Positions 30,936 to 39,965 of a stretch of DNA of 64,000 nt are shown piece by piece. The stretch covers positions 372,001-436,000 of the forward strand of contig NZ_PZZL01000003.1 of assembly GCF_003046185.1 (NCBI RefSeq), written 5' to 3'. This DNA comes from Phreatobacter oligotrophus (GTDB lineage Bacteria > Pseudomonadota > Alphaproteobacteria > Rhizobiales > Phreatobacteraceae). Numbering within the stretch: the first letter of the stretch is position 1; each line of letters begins with the position of its first letter. The position numbers and the translations under genes are program-made. Below the pieces are notes generated by a model, which searched no databases, was not told where the DNA came from, and worked only from the letters and a program-made list of their open reading frames with translations.

Positions 30936-31089
30936 GGCTGATGGTGGTGGGGGCGCGAGCGGCGTCCTGGGCGTCCTGGTGGGCGCAATGCTGGTGATCT
31001 TCGTCGGAGCCGCGGTGCTCTTCGGAACCGGCCGCCTGGGCGGGGGCCCGAGCACCAGCCTGACCATCAAGATGCCTGACGCGCGCTGA
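30934..31089 (+). CDS. 51-residue single-helix membrane protein
   Basis: ATG 30934 follows a strong ribosome site (GAAGGAGG) and gives a Gly-rich N-terminus, one membrane helix (GVLGVLVGAMLVIFVGAAVLF) split by small residues, and a polar tail ending SLTIKMPDAR. It is the first gene of a tight three-gene set: the next start is 11 bp beyond its stop. I do not know the function; the layout suggests a small membrane partner of the 300-residue protein downstream. Confidence 0.7.
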   Translation: MADGGGGASGVLGVLVGAMLVIFVGAAVLFGTGRLGGGPSTSLTIKMPDAR

Positions 31090-31100
31090 GGAGAACCCCC

Positions 31101-31175
31101 ATGAACGGCATCGTCTATCTGGTCGGCCTGATCGTCATCGTCCTCGCCATCCTCTCCCTGCTCGGCCTGAGGTGA
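31101..31175 (+). CDS. 24-residue hydrophobic microprotein
   Basis: MNGIVYLVGLIVIVLAILSLL followed by GLR and a stop: a single membrane helix with almost no other sequence. GAGGAG lies seven bases before the ATG and overlaps the preceding stop. The stop (31173-31175) lies three bases before the next ATG, whose own ribosome site is inside this gene. The strong translation signals on both sides make it a likely real gene in spite of its length. Similar tiny proteins occur beside PhnA-like membrane genes in rhizobia, as far as I recall. Confidence 0.65.
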   Translation: MNGIVYLVGLIVIVLAILSLLGLR

Positions 31176-31178
31176 ACC

Positions 31179-32081
31179 ATGGCGACCATCCTTGCTTCCG
31201 CCTCGCCGGCCGCCACCGCGCGGATCGAATGGGGCCCTGTCATTGCCGGCGCGCTGGTCGCGGCGGCCCTCGGCACCATCGCCATCGCCTTTGGCGGGGC
31301 GGTCGGCCTCTCGCTGACCTCGCCCTGGCCCAACAGCGGCATCAGCCTGTGGTCGAGCCTCGTCTTCGTCGGCTACTGGTCGGTCGTGGTGCAGATCATG
31401 AGCTTCGCCGCCGGCGGCTATCTCGCGGCCCGGCTGAGGAGCGGCGTCGCCATGCGGGGTGAGCACAACCGCTTCGACGACGGCGCCCACGGCCTGCTCA
31501 TGTGGGCCATCGGCATCATCATGATGGCGATCCTGGCGGCCTTCGGCGGCACGGTCGCCGCCGGCAATGCCAGCCGGATCGCGGCCGGTGGTGCGGCCGG
31601 GGCGGGAGCGGCGATGAGCGGCCCGTCGAGCAGCGCCACCGCAGCCATCAACCCCTCGGAGACGGCGACCGCCCTGCTGCTGCGGCCGGTTCCCGGCGCG
31701 ACGCCCGCGCCGGACGCCGCCCGCGGTGATGATGCGGCGCTCAGGGCCGACCTCGCCCGGGTCTTCGCCAGCGTCGTCCGGAACCGCGAGCTGACGACCC
31801 GCGACCGTGACTATCTCGCCGGGATCGTCTCGGCCCGCACCGGCGCCACCGAGGCAGATGCCCGCCAGCGCGTAACGGAGGCGGTGAACGAGGCCCGTGA
31901 CCTCGAGATTCGCGCCCGCGATGCCGCCGACAAGGCCCGCAAGGCCTCGGTCATCGCCGGCTTCACCCTCGCCGTTGGCATGCTCATCGGCCTCGTGGCC
32001 GCCTGCGCCGCCGCCGTCCTCGGTGGCACGCAGCGCGACGAGGAGGTGGAGGTCGCCATCTTCGGCCACCGGATCTGGTAG
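31179..32081 (+). CDS. Four-helix membrane protein, PhnA-like hypothetical
   Basis: A 300-residue membrane protein: helices at about 18-45 (GPVIAGALVAAALGTIAIAF), 60-80 (LVFVGYWSVVVQIMSFAAGG), 105-130 (LLMWAIGIIMMAILAAFGG) and 265-290 (VIAGFTLAVGMLIGLVAACA), with a soluble stretch of about 110 residues between helices 3 and 4 that is Ala-rich and helical. Many rhizobia carry such proteins under the name PhnA-like, which does not imply phosphonate metabolism. It is the last gene of the microprotein operon and ends at a clear terminator. Confidence 0.75.
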   Translation: MATILASASPAATARIEWGPVIAGALVAAALGTIAIAFGGAVGLSLTSPWPNSGISLWSSLVFVGYWSVVVQIMSFAAGGYLAARLRSGVAMRGEHNRFDDGAHGLLMWAIGIIMMAILAAFGGTVAAGNASRIAAGGAAGAGAAMSGPSSSATAAINPSETATALLLRPVPGATPAPDAARGDDAALRADLARVFASVVRNRELTTRDRDYLAGIVSARTGATEADARQRVTEAVNEARDLEIRARDAADKARKASVIAGFTLAVGMLIGLVAACAAAVLGGTQRDEEVEVAIFGHRIW

Positions 32082-32106
32082 TCCCGGCTCACAGCCCCGA
32101 AACGCG

Positions 32107-32136
32107 AAAGGCCCCGCCGTTGAGCGGGGCCTTTTG
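32107..32136 (+). terminator. Intrinsic terminator, probably bidirectional
   Basis: AAGGCCCCGC and GCGGGGCCTT form a 10-bp stem around a short loop, with TTTT on the plus side and AAA on the other. It lies 26 bp after the membrane-protein stop (32081) and just beyond the stop of the convergent oxidoreductase (32157), so it can serve both. Confidence 0.88.
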
Positions 32137-32156
32137 CTGTTCAGGGTCTGAGGCGA

Positions 32157-33248
32157 TCAGGCCGCGTCGAGCGTCGGATAGTCGGTGTAGCCCTTCTCGC
32201 CGCCGCCATAGAGCGTGGCGCGATCGAGCTCGTTCAACGGCGCGCCGGTGCGCAGGCGCTCGACCAGGTCCGGATTGGCGATGAAGGGGCGGCCGAAGGC
32301 GACAAGGTCGGCCCGGCCGGCCGAGACCGCGTCGATGGCGAGGTCGCGGGTATAGCCATTGTTGGCGATATAGGCGCCGGAGAAGGCCTTGCGGATCGCC
32401 GCCCAGTCGAAGGCGACATTGTCGCGCGGGCCGCCGGTCGCGCCCTCGATCACGTGGATGAAGGCAATCCCGCGCTTCGACAGCTCGGAGACGAAGAGGC
32501 CGAAGACCTGCGCCGGATCGGACGTGACCGTGTCGTTGGCCGGGCTCACCGGCGACAGGCGGATGCCGAGGCGGGTCTTGGGGAAGACCTTGAGGATGGC
32601 GTCGACCACTTCGAGGCCGAAGCGCACGCGGTTCTCCGGCGAACCGCCATAGCCGTCGGTGCGCTGGTTGGCGCCGTCCTTCAGGAACTGGTCGATGAGA
32701 TAGCCATTGGCGCCGTGGATCTCGACGCCGTCGAAGCCCGCCTTCAGGGCATTGGCGGCGGCCTGGGCATATTCGGCGACGACGCCGGGGATCTCGGCCG
32801 TCTCCAGCGCGCGCGGCGGGGTCACGTCGGCAAAGCCATCAGCGACATAGGTCTTGGTCTTGGCGGGAATGGCGGAGGGCGCCACCGGCACGCCGCCATT
32901 CAGCAGCGAGGAATGCGAGACGCGGCCGACATGCCAGATCTGCGCGAAGATGCGCCCGCCGGCAGCGTGCAGCGTGTCCGTCACGGTCTTCCAGCCGGCG
33001 ATCTGCTCGGGGCTGTAGAGGCCGGGCGTGTTGAGATAGCCCTGGCCCTGGGGCGAGACCTGCGTGCCCTCCGAGATGATCAGGCCGGCGGCGGCGCGCT
33101 GCTTGTAATAGGCGGCGGTCAGCGCATTGGCGGCAACGGTGCCGGGCGTGGCGCGGTTGCGCGTCAGCGGCGCCATGACGATGCGGTTGGGCAGGACGAG
33201 GTCGCCCAGGGTGAAGGGTTGAAAGAGCGGGCTGGCATCCTGGCTCAT
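32157..33248 (-). CDS. Old Yellow Enzyme-family alkene reductase
   Basis: A 363-residue FMN-dependent flavoprotein: it opens SPLFQPFTLGDLVLPNRIVM, has IWHVGRVSH, the substrate/FMN-binding HGANGYLIDQFL followed by NQRTDGYGGSPENR, and GRPFIANPDL near the end. This is the NemA/XenB-type group that reduces activated C=C bonds, nitroesters or related electrophiles with NAD(P)H. ATG 33248 follows GGAG by six bases and was preferred over in-frame starts upstream. It is probably read as a single gene; the IclR gene upstream is on the same strand, 120 bp away. Confidence 0.93.
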   Translation of the reverse strand: MSQDASPLFQPFTLGDLVLPNRIVMAPLTRNRATPGTVAANALTAAYYKQRAAAGLIISEGTQVSPQGQGYLNTPGLYSPEQIAGWKTVTDTLHAAGGRIFAQIWHVGRVSHSSLLNGGVPVAPSAIPAKTKTYVADGFADVTPPRALETAEIPGVVAEYAQAAANALKAGFDGVEIHGANGYLIDQFLKDGANQRTDGYGGSPENRVRFGLEVVDAILKVFPKTRLGIRLSPVSPANDTVTSDPAQVFGLFVSELSKRGIAFIHVIEGATGGPRDNVAFDWAAIRKAFSGAYIANNGYTRDLAIDAVSAGRADLVAFGRPFIANPDLVERLRTGAPLNELDRATLYGGGEKGYTDYPTLDAA

Positions 33249-33368
33249 TGGAAACTCCAAAGTCATCGAAACGGCATGGCGCCGTGAAAGGAAGGACCCT
33301 GACGTGGGCGGCCTGCTGCAGCGCAGCAAGATGAGGGAAAACGCTTGGGTATCACGATGCCGCGAGCA

Positions 33369-34187
33369 TCATCCGGCCAGCGCCCGCGCCGCCTCGATGG
33401 CCAGCGGGGCGAAGCGCTTGCGGAACTCCTCCGGCGACCAGTCGGCAAGCGAACCGGCCACATGGATGGCGCCGACCGGCATGGAGCGATCCTTCACCAC
33501 GGCGGCCGCCACGACGATCTCGCCCATGAGGCTTTCCTCCTGGACGCAGGCATAACCGTCGCGGCGCGCCTCGGCGATGCGGGCGCGGATCTGGTCGGGA
33601 TCGACCAGGGTGCGGGGGGTCAGCGGCACGAGGCGCGAACGGCGGAGGATGTCGTCGGCATGGCGCTCGTCGAGGCAGGCCAGCATGGCCCGCCCGCCGG
33701 CGGTCGCAAAGGTCGGCATCCGCCGGCCGGCAAGCGTTGCGTAGAAGGTCTCGCGCTTGCTCTGCAGGCGCAGCGCGTAAAGGATCGTCACGTCATCGAA
33801 GAGGCTGAAGTCGACGCGCTCGCCGGTGGTCTTGCGCAGCTCGGTGACGATGGGCGAGGCCCGCTCGATGAGCGGATTGGACCTGAGATAGTCGAAGGAC
33901 CGGTCGAGGATGCGCCGGCCCGGCACGACGCCGGTGCCGGTCGCCGACCGTTCGAGATAGCCGAGCACGAGCAGGGTCTGGACCACGCGCTGCGCCGCGC
34001 TCTTCGAGATCTTGGCGGATTTCGCCACCTCGGCGAGGGAGAGCGGACGCGGGCTGCGGGCAAAGGCCTCCAGCACGTAGAAGGACCGCGCCGCGGACTT
34101 CAGGAACAGCCGCTCGTCGACCTCGATGATGGGCTCGCGCTCGGGCGCCTGGTACCGCCGCTCGAAGGCCGGCTGCTGGAGGGTCAC
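33369..34187 (-). CDS. IclR-family transcriptional regulator
   Basis: A 272-residue regulator starting at GTG 34187. The N-terminal winged helix is RSFYVLEAFARSPRPLSLAE with AKSAKISKSAAQRVVQTLLV, and the C-terminal ligand domain has ATAGGRAMLACL, GYACVQEESLMGEIVVAAAV and VGAIHVAGSL. IclR proteins bind small organic effectors. The frame is open further upstream into the MFS gene but without family resemblance. It lies between the MFS transporter and the Old Yellow Enzyme on the same strand and may control either. A palindrome upstream may be its operator. Confidence 0.9.
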   Translation of the reverse strand: MTLQQPAFERRYQAPEREPIIEVDERLFLKSAARSFYVLEAFARSPRPLSLAEVAKSAKISKSAAQRVVQTLLVLGYLERSATGTGVVPGRRILDRSFDYLRSNPLIERASPIVTELRKTTGERVDFSLFDDVTILYALRLQSKRETFYATLAGRRMPTFATAGGRAMLACLDERHADDILRRSRLVPLTPRTLVDPDQIRARIAEARRDGYACVQEESLMGEIVVAAAVVKDRSMPVGAIHVAGSLADWSPEEFRKRFAPLAIEAARALAG

Positions 34188-34218
34188 GGGAAGGCTCTCT
34201 GCAATTTTCGGAACGCCT

Positions 34219-34235
34219 GTATTGTTCGCCAATAC
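34219..34235. promoter_or_regulatory. Palindrome upstream of the IclR gene
   Basis: GTATTG-TTCGC-CAATAC is an exact inverted repeat with 6-base arms, centred about 40 bp before the IclR start codon. A wider pair, GGCTCTC and GAGAGCC, flanks it on both sides. IclR regulators commonly bind such short palindromes near their own promoters, so this is a candidate autoregulatory operator. Confidence 0.4.
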
Positions 34236-34288
34236 GCGCGGAGAGCCAGCCGTCGGCGCGGGACCCGGCCATGCGCCGGGTGGGATTG

Positions 34289-35740
34289 TCAGTCGACATG
34301 CGACAGCGGCCGGCTGATCTCCTCCAGCGTGCGCCGCTCGGCGGCGATGCCGAAGGCCAGCATGACACCGGCGGCCAGGATCATCAGCGCCGCGCCGAGC
34401 AGGTAGCCGCCGAACAACGACCATCGCGATCCCGTCTCGATCAGCGCGCCGAACAGCGCCGGGCCGACGACCCCGCCGATGCCGGTGCCGATGGCATAGA
34501 ACACGGCGATGGCCATGGCGCGCAGCTCCAGCGGGAAGGTCTCGGCGACGGTGAGATAGGCCGAACTGGCCGCGGCAGAGGCGAAGAAGAAGATCGCCAT
34601 CCAGCACAGGGTCTGGGTCTGCGCGGTGAGCATCCCTTGCGCGAACATCCAGCCGGTAATGGCGAGCAGCGCGCCGGAAACGGTGCAGGTCAGCGCGATC
34701 ATCGGCCGGCGGCCCCAGGTGTCGAAGAACCGGCCGAGGACGATGGGGCCGAGGACATTGCCCAGCGCGAAGGGCAGGATGTACCAGCCGACCTTCTCTG
34801 CCGGGATGCCGTAGAAATCGGTCAGCACCAGCGCATAGGTGAAGAAGATCGCGTTGTAGAAGAAGGCCTGCGCCGCCATCAGGGCGAGGCCCACCATGGC
34901 GCGGCGGCCGTGACGGCGGATGAGCACTCCGGCGACCTCGGCGAGCGGGGTGGAGCTGCGGCTGCGCAGGCGCACCTTCGCGAGCGGCGTATCGGGGATC
35001 GACAGGCCTTCGGCGCGGATGCGCTGCTCGATGCCGGCGACGATGGCCTCGGCCTCGGCGATGCGGCCATGGGTCATCAGCCAGCGCGGGCTTTCCGGCA
35101 GCCAGAGCCGCATGAGGAAGATGACGAGGGCGAGCAGCGCGCCGATGAGAAAGGCCGCCCGCCAGCCGTGGTCGGGCGAGAGCACCGCCGGGTCAAGGAG
35201 GACGACGGCGCCGAGGGCCCCCAGCGCCGCGCCCACCCAGAACGAGCCGTTGATGACGAGATCGGTCCAGCCGCGCACCCGGGCTGGCACAAGCTCCTGG
35301 ATGGTCGAGTTGATGGCGGCATATTCGCCGCCGATCCCCGCCCCGGTGAGAAAGCGGAAGAGCATGAAGCTCCACAGGTTCCACGAGAAGGCGGTGGCGG
35401 CGGTGGCGAGGAGATAGACCGTCAGGGTGATGAAGAAGAGCTTCTTGCGGCCGAGCCGGTCGGTGAGCCAGCCGAAGAACAGCGCGCCGAGCACGGCGCC
35501 GGCGAGATAGGCGCTGCCGGCAAGGCCCACATCGGCATTGCTGAACTGGAGCGTCGGGCTCGCCTTGAGGGCGCCCGCCACCGTGCCGGCGAGCGTCACC
35601 TCGAGCCCATCGAGGATCCAGGTGATGCCGAGGGCGGTGACGACGAGGGTGTGGAAACGGCCCCAGGGGAGCCGGTCGAGCCGGGCGGGGATGTCGGTCT
35701 CGATGATCGGGGCCTCGCCCGCTGCCGGCCGTGTGGTCAC
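34289..35740 (-). CDS. MFS transporter, sugar/metabolite:H+ symporter type
   Basis: A 483-residue protein with 12 predicted membrane helices. Motif A is seen as DRLGRKKLFFIT after helix 2 and its relict RFFDTWGRRPMIA after helix 8, and PESPRWLM follows helix 6, as in the sugar porter and SV2-like groups. The substrate cannot be read from sequence. It is upstream of and on the same strand as the IclR gene, with 101 bp between; the regulator may respond to the substrate. ATG 35740 is the first start and fits the family. Confidence 0.9.
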   Translation of the reverse strand: MTTRPAAGEAPIIETDIPARLDRLPWGRFHTLVVTALGITWILDGLEVTLAGTVAGALKASPTLQFSNADVGLAGSAYLAGAVLGALFFGWLTDRLGRKKLFFITLTVYLLATAATAFSWNLWSFMLFRFLTGAGIGGEYAAINSTIQELVPARVRGWTDLVINGSFWVGAALGALGAVVLLDPAVLSPDHGWRAAFLIGALLALVIFLMRLWLPESPRWLMTHGRIAEAEAIVAGIEQRIRAEGLSIPDTPLAKVRLRSRSSTPLAEVAGVLIRRHGRRAMVGLALMAAQAFFYNAIFFTYALVLTDFYGIPAEKVGWYILPFALGNVLGPIVLGRFFDTWGRRPMIALTCTVSGALLAITGWMFAQGMLTAQTQTLCWMAIFFFASAAASSAYLTVAETFPLELRAMAIAVFYAIGTGIGGVVGPALFGALIETGSRWSLFGGYLLGAALMILAAGVMLAFGIAAERRTLEEISRPLSHVD

Positions 35741-35814
35741 GTCGCTCGCCTCCGCCCCTCGGGATTGCTTCCGCCAACGCGGCAGGGGCGCGGGAGTTTC
35801 CGAGGGACGGGCGA

Positions 35815-38034
35815 TCAGTCCGCCGCCTCGAACTCCTGCACGCGCTGGCGCTTCCTCAGGCGCGAGGCGTCGAGGAGGATCTGGCCGGCCCAGCGGTAGA
35901 CGTTCCGCTCGCGCACATGCGCGCGCATGAGGCGCATGCGCTCGCGCTGCTCGTCCTCGCGCATCACCAGCGCGCGCCCGAGCGCCTCAGCCATCCCCTG
36001 CACGTCATAGGGATTGATGATGAGTGCCTCCGACAGCTCGGAGGACGCTCCCGCAAAGCGCGACAGCACCAGGGCGCCCTGCTCGTCATCACGGGCGGCG
36101 ACGAACTCCTTAGCAACGAGATTCATGCCGTCGTGGAGGCTCGACACCACGCAGACATCGGCGGCGCGGAACAGCTCGTAGACCTCGTCCGGCTCGTGAT
36201 GGCGGATGACCAGGTGAATCGGCTGGTAGCCCTCCCTGCCGTGGCGGGCATTCACCTCCTCGGTGATGCGGATCGCCTCGGCCTGCAGCGCCGTGTAGCT
36301 CGCCAGCTTCGACCGGGTCGGCGCGACGATCTGCAGGAAGGTGAAGCGCCCTTTCCATTCGGGCTGGCGGGTCAGCAATTCGTCGATGGCCTGCAATCGG
36401 TCGAGGATGCCCTTGGTGTAGTCGAAGCGCTCGATACCCACCCCGATCCGCATCTCCGCCGGCAGGCCGAAGCGCTCGCGCACCGCCGCGCGGCAAACCT
36501 CGACGGGCTGCTGCGAGGCCAGCGCCGCAGGCGGCCATTCGATCGAGATGGGATAGGGCCGGACCATCGTCTCCTCCCCGCCGAAGACGACGGAGCGGTG
36601 GTCGCGGTCGATGCGGCTCTCCATGAAGCGATCGACGGTCTCGAAGAAATTGTTGCAATGGGCCTGGGTGTGAAAGCCCAGCACCGTCGAGCCGAGGAGG
36701 CCGGCGATGATCTCCTCCTTCCACGGGCAAATGCCGAAGGCTTCCGCGTTCGGCCAGGGAATGTGCCAGAAGGTGAGGATCGTCGCCTTGGGCAGCTGCT
36801 CGCGGATCATCCGCGGCAGCAGGGCGAAGTGATAGTCCTGCACCATAATGACCGGGTCCGGCCGGGTCGCCTCGCGGACCACGGCATCGGCGAAGCGCTG
36901 GTTCACGGCGACATAGTGCTGCCAGTCGGCCTCGCGAAAGATCGGGCGCACATAGGCGAGGTGGCAGAGCGGCCAGAGCCCCTCATTGGCGAGGCCGTAA
37001 TAGTAGCCCTCCTGCTCCTCGTCGCTGATCCACACGCGGCGCAGCCGGTAGGCCGGCTTGCCCGGCGGCACCGCCACGTGATCCTCGGCATCGACGGTCT
37101 CGCGATCCGCCGATCCCGAGCCATGGGCGACCCAGACGCCGCCGCAGGCGCGCATCACCGGCTCCAGCGCCGAGACAAGCCCGCTGGCCGGCCGCTGCAC
37201 CACGATGCGGTCGCCGACACGGTTATGGATGTAGGGCTCGCGGTTGGAGACCACGAAGACCTCGGCGTCCGGCAGCTCTTTCTCCAAGAGGTCCTGGAGG
37301 GTCGAGGGCGACCATTCCACCGGACTGCCGTCCTCGCGCCGCATGGTCTCGCGGAAATCGCGGAGCAGGCCGCGGATTTCGCGGCTTTCCTCGCGCGTCG
37401 CCGGATCCATGAGCGGCCGCCGGTCGGGCCGCGCAGCGCGCAGCTCGTGCAACCCGGTGAGAAGGGCGCGCATGTCGCGCCGCTGCGAGGCAAGGACCAG
37501 GACCGTTCCGACGCCGCCGACACCGACCAGCAGCGCAAACCCGAGCAGGGCGAGGTACCAGCGCGCCTCACCGATCCGGTCGGCGACGAAGGCGAGTTCA
37601 TGCAGCACGACGAGGCTTGCCGGGTTCGAGCCTGCGATCGGGAACACGCCGACGAGGACGCGCTCGCCGGCAAGGCGCGTCCGGACGAAACGCGGCGTCA
37701 GGGAGGAGCCCTCGAGCCGGCAGTCGACGCCGGTCGGCATCCGGGCCGTCGCAACCCGCATGCGGCCCGCAGGATCGCAGAGGCCCAGCGCCAGGATCCG
37801 CTCATCGCCGGTCAGGCGCTCGAAGAAGGCGCCGAGCGCCTCGGGCCGGTCCGCCATCTCCCGCTCCACCCGGTCGCGGATCGAATTGACGACGAGTTCC
37901 GAGCGCAGCTCCACATCGCGCCGCGCCCATTGCTCGATCACGCCATTGGTCAGCGGCACCAGCGCGGCAAGGAACGCCGCCAGGCCGACAAGGACGAGAC
38001 CGATGAGCAGGATGCCGCGGGGCGCTCGACGCAT
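35815..38034 (-). CDS. otsA: Membrane-anchored trehalose-6-phosphate synthase
   Basis: A 739-residue protein. Residues 1-25 and about 165-190 are membrane helices enclosing a periplasmic domain of about 135 residues ([15 protein letters not shown]), followed by a HAMP-like linker. From about 255 on it is a GT20 domain: [56 protein letters not shown] and [15 protein letters not shown]. It transfers glucose from UDP- or other NDP-glucose to glucose 6-phosphate. E. coli OtsA lacks the N-terminal part, so this form could be controlled by an extracytoplasmic signal. It is the last gene of the set otsB, GH15, otsA. Confidence 0.92.
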   Translation of the reverse strand: MRRAPRGILLIGLVLVGLAAFLAALVPLTNGVIEQWARRDVELRSELVVNSIRDRVEREMADRPEALGAFFERLTGDERILALGLCDPAGRMRVATARMPTGVDCRLEGSSLTPRFVRTRLAGERVLVGVFPIAGSNPASLVVLHELAFVADRIGEARWYLALLGFALLVGVGGVGTVLVLASQRRDMRALLTGLHELRAARPDRRPLMDPATREESREIRGLLRDFRETMRREDGSPVEWSPSTLQDLLEKELPDAEVFVVSNREPYIHNRVGDRIVVQRPASGLVSALEPVMRACGGVWVAHGSGSADRETVDAEDHVAVPPGKPAYRLRRVWISDEEQEGYYYGLANEGLWPLCHLAYVRPIFREADWQHYVAVNQRFADAVVREATRPDPVIMVQDYHFALLPRMIREQLPKATILTFWHIPWPNAEAFGICPWKEEIIAGLLGSTVLGFHTQAHCNNFFETVDRFMESRIDRDHRSVVFGGEETMVRPYPISIEWPPAALASQQPVEVCRAAVRERFGLPAEMRIGVGIERFDYTKGILDRLQAIDELLTRQPEWKGRFTFLQIVAPTRSKLASYTALQAEAIRITEEVNARHGREGYQPIHLVIRHHEPDEVYELFRAADVCVVSSLHDGMNLVAKEFVAARDDEQGALVLSRFAGASSELSEALIINPYDVQGMAEALGRALVMREDEQRERMRLMRAHVRERNVYRWAGQILLDASRLRKRQRVQEFEAAD

Positions 38035-38144
38035 GACATGTCGGGGCGTTGGCCGTGGGCGCCCCCTCCTTCACGTGCTGCCGCAGCCGGGCTGGCTGCG
38101 GTTCCAAAACTCAACCGGTCCGTGAGGGCGCGGTTCCCCGACCC

Positions 38145-39953
38145 TCAGTGGACCCACTCGCGCGACAGCCGCATGGCTGTGACGATGATGCCGACCATCG
38201 AATAGGTCTGCGGGAAATTGCCCCAGAGCCGCCCAGTGATCGGGTCGATGTCCTCGGAGAGCAGGCCGACATGGTTGCGGCGGGCGAGCAGCGCCTCGAA
38301 CAGCGCGCGCGCCTCGTCCTTCCGCCCGATGGCGTGGAGCGCATCGGCCAGCCAGAAGGTGCAGATGTTGAACGAGGTCTCCGGCGTGCCGAAATCGTCC
38401 CGCTCGTCGTAGCGCAGCAGGAAACCATGGCGGACGAGGCGCTTTTGCAGCCGCTCGACGGTGCTGACGAAGCGCGGATCGGTGGCGGCGACGACACCGA
38501 GCTCGGCGAGGAGCAGCGTGCTCGCATCGGCGCTGGACCCGTCGAAACTGGCGGCGAAAAAGCCCTGCTCCTCATTCCATGACCGGGTGAGGATCGCCTC
38601 GCGGATGCGCTCGGCATGGGCGCGCCAATAGGTCTGGCGGTCGCCGAGCTCCAGCTTGCCGGCGATCAGCGCGAGGCGGTCGCAGGCGGCGAAGCACATG
38701 GCGGCGGAATGGGTGTGGATCGCCTGGCGGCCGCGATATTCCCAGATGCCGGCATCGGGCTCGAAAGCCTTGGCCGCCGCCATCTCGCCGAGCTGCTCCA
38801 GCTCGCGGAACAGCGCCTCGTCGCCGAGCTTGGGCAGGCGGTGGTCGAAGAACATCTGCGAGGCCGCGAGAATCAGGCTGCCCGTGACATCGTGCTGGAC
38901 CTGCTCGGCCGCGGCATTGCCGATGCGCACGGGACCATCACCGTTGAAGCCGGTCAGCGCATCCGAGATCCACTCGTCCAGCGACTGCTCCGGCACGATG
39001 CCGTAGACCGGCTTGAGATAGCCCTTCTCCGAGGCGATCACCGAGCGCATGTAGTCGAGGAAGCGCTCCATGGTCAGCGTCGCCCCGAGCTTGTTCAGGG
39101 CATGGACGGTGAAATAGGCGTCGCGCAGCCAGCAGAAGCGGTAGTCCCAGTTGCGGCCCGTACCGGGAGCCTCGGGGATCGAGGTGGTCAGGGCCGCAAC
39201 GATGGCGCCGGTCTCTTCCGACGAGCACAGCTTCAGCGTCACCGCCGCGCGGATGACCGCGTCCTGCCACTCGAAGGGAATCGAGAGGTAGCGGACCCAA
39301 TCGAACCAGTACTGCCGCGTCGACCGCAGGAAGGCGAACCAGACGTCCTCGATGGCGTTCGGAAAGGTCTCGTCGGCGTGGATGATCAGGGTCATCGGGC
39401 GCGTCAGAACGAACTGCCCTTCGGAGGACAGGTAGGCGACGGGCACGTCCGAGGTGAGGCGCACGGCCCCGGCGTCGCTCACATAGCGGATGTGGTTGGA
39501 GCCGGGGATCGGCCGGGCGAGGTGGCGCCCATAATCCATGGTCGGCCGCATCCGGACCCGCACCCGCGGCGTGCCGGACATGGGCTCGATCCGCCGCAGG
39601 ATCATCGGCGGACGGAAGATGCGACCATATTGCTTGAAGCGCGGCGCAAAGTCGGTGATCCGCACCGACGACCCATCGGCGGAGGTGAGCACCGTCACCA
39701 GGACCGCCGTGTTGCGCTCATAGGACTGGCTGGTGGCCGAAAGGCCGTCGAGTTCCACCGCTAGGAAGCCCCGCTCCGGATCGGCGCCGCCGATCAGTGA
39801 GGAGAAGAGCGGGTCGCCGTCGATCCGCGGCCAGCAGGTCCAGACGATCTTCGCCCGCTGGTCGATCAGCGCCGCGATCGTGCTGTTGCCGATCACCGCC
39901 ATGTCGGGCGGCGCGGGGCGTGTCTCGGACGGGGTCGGGAGGGCTGCGGTCAT
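38145..39953 (-). CDS. GH15-family glycoside hydrolase (trehalase or glucoamylase-like)
   Basis: A 602-residue protein. The GH15 (alpha/alpha)6 pattern is visible: NWDYRFCWLRDAYFTVHAL, YGIVPEQSLDEWI, GPVRIGNAAAEQVQHDVTGS, GIWEYRG and the final FNICTFWLADALHAIGR with FPQTYSMVG. The N-terminal GNSTIAALIDQRAKIVWTCW is typical of bacterial members next to otsA/otsB. Some of these are trehalases, others glucoamylases or dextran hydrolases; the operon makes a role in trehalose or alpha-glucan turnover likely. No signal peptide is visible. It starts 12 bp after the otsB stop. Confidence 0.88.
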   Translation of the reverse strand: MTAALPTPSETRPAPPDMAVIGNSTIAALIDQRAKIVWTCWPRIDGDPLFSSLIGGADPERGFLAVELDGLSATSQSYERNTAVLVTVLTSADGSSVRITDFAPRFKQYGRIFRPPMILRRIEPMSGTPRVRVRMRPTMDYGRHLARPIPGSNHIRYVSDAGAVRLTSDVPVAYLSSEGQFVLTRPMTLIIHADETFPNAIEDVWFAFLRSTRQYWFDWVRYLSIPFEWQDAVIRAAVTLKLCSSEETGAIVAALTTSIPEAPGTGRNWDYRFCWLRDAYFTVHALNKLGATLTMERFLDYMRSVIASEKGYLKPVYGIVPEQSLDEWISDALTGFNGDGPVRIGNAAAEQVQHDVTGSLILAASQMFFDHRLPKLGDEALFRELEQLGEMAAAKAFEPDAGIWEYRGRQAIHTHSAAMCFAACDRLALIAGKLELGDRQTYWRAHAERIREAILTRSWNEEQGFFAASFDGSSADASTLLLAELGVVAATDPRFVSTVERLQKRLVRHGFLLRYDERDDFGTPETSFNICTFWLADALHAIGRKDEARALFEALLARRNHVGLLSEDIDPITGRLWGNFPQTYSMVGIIVTAMRLSREWVH

Positions 39954-39965
39954 CGTTCCTGCCTG

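Noticed and set aside
30285-32069. A 595-codon minus-strand frame across the microprotein operon
   Set aside because: Most of it is antisense to the four-helix membrane protein. Only a part near 30640-30885 looks protein-like and is reported separately.
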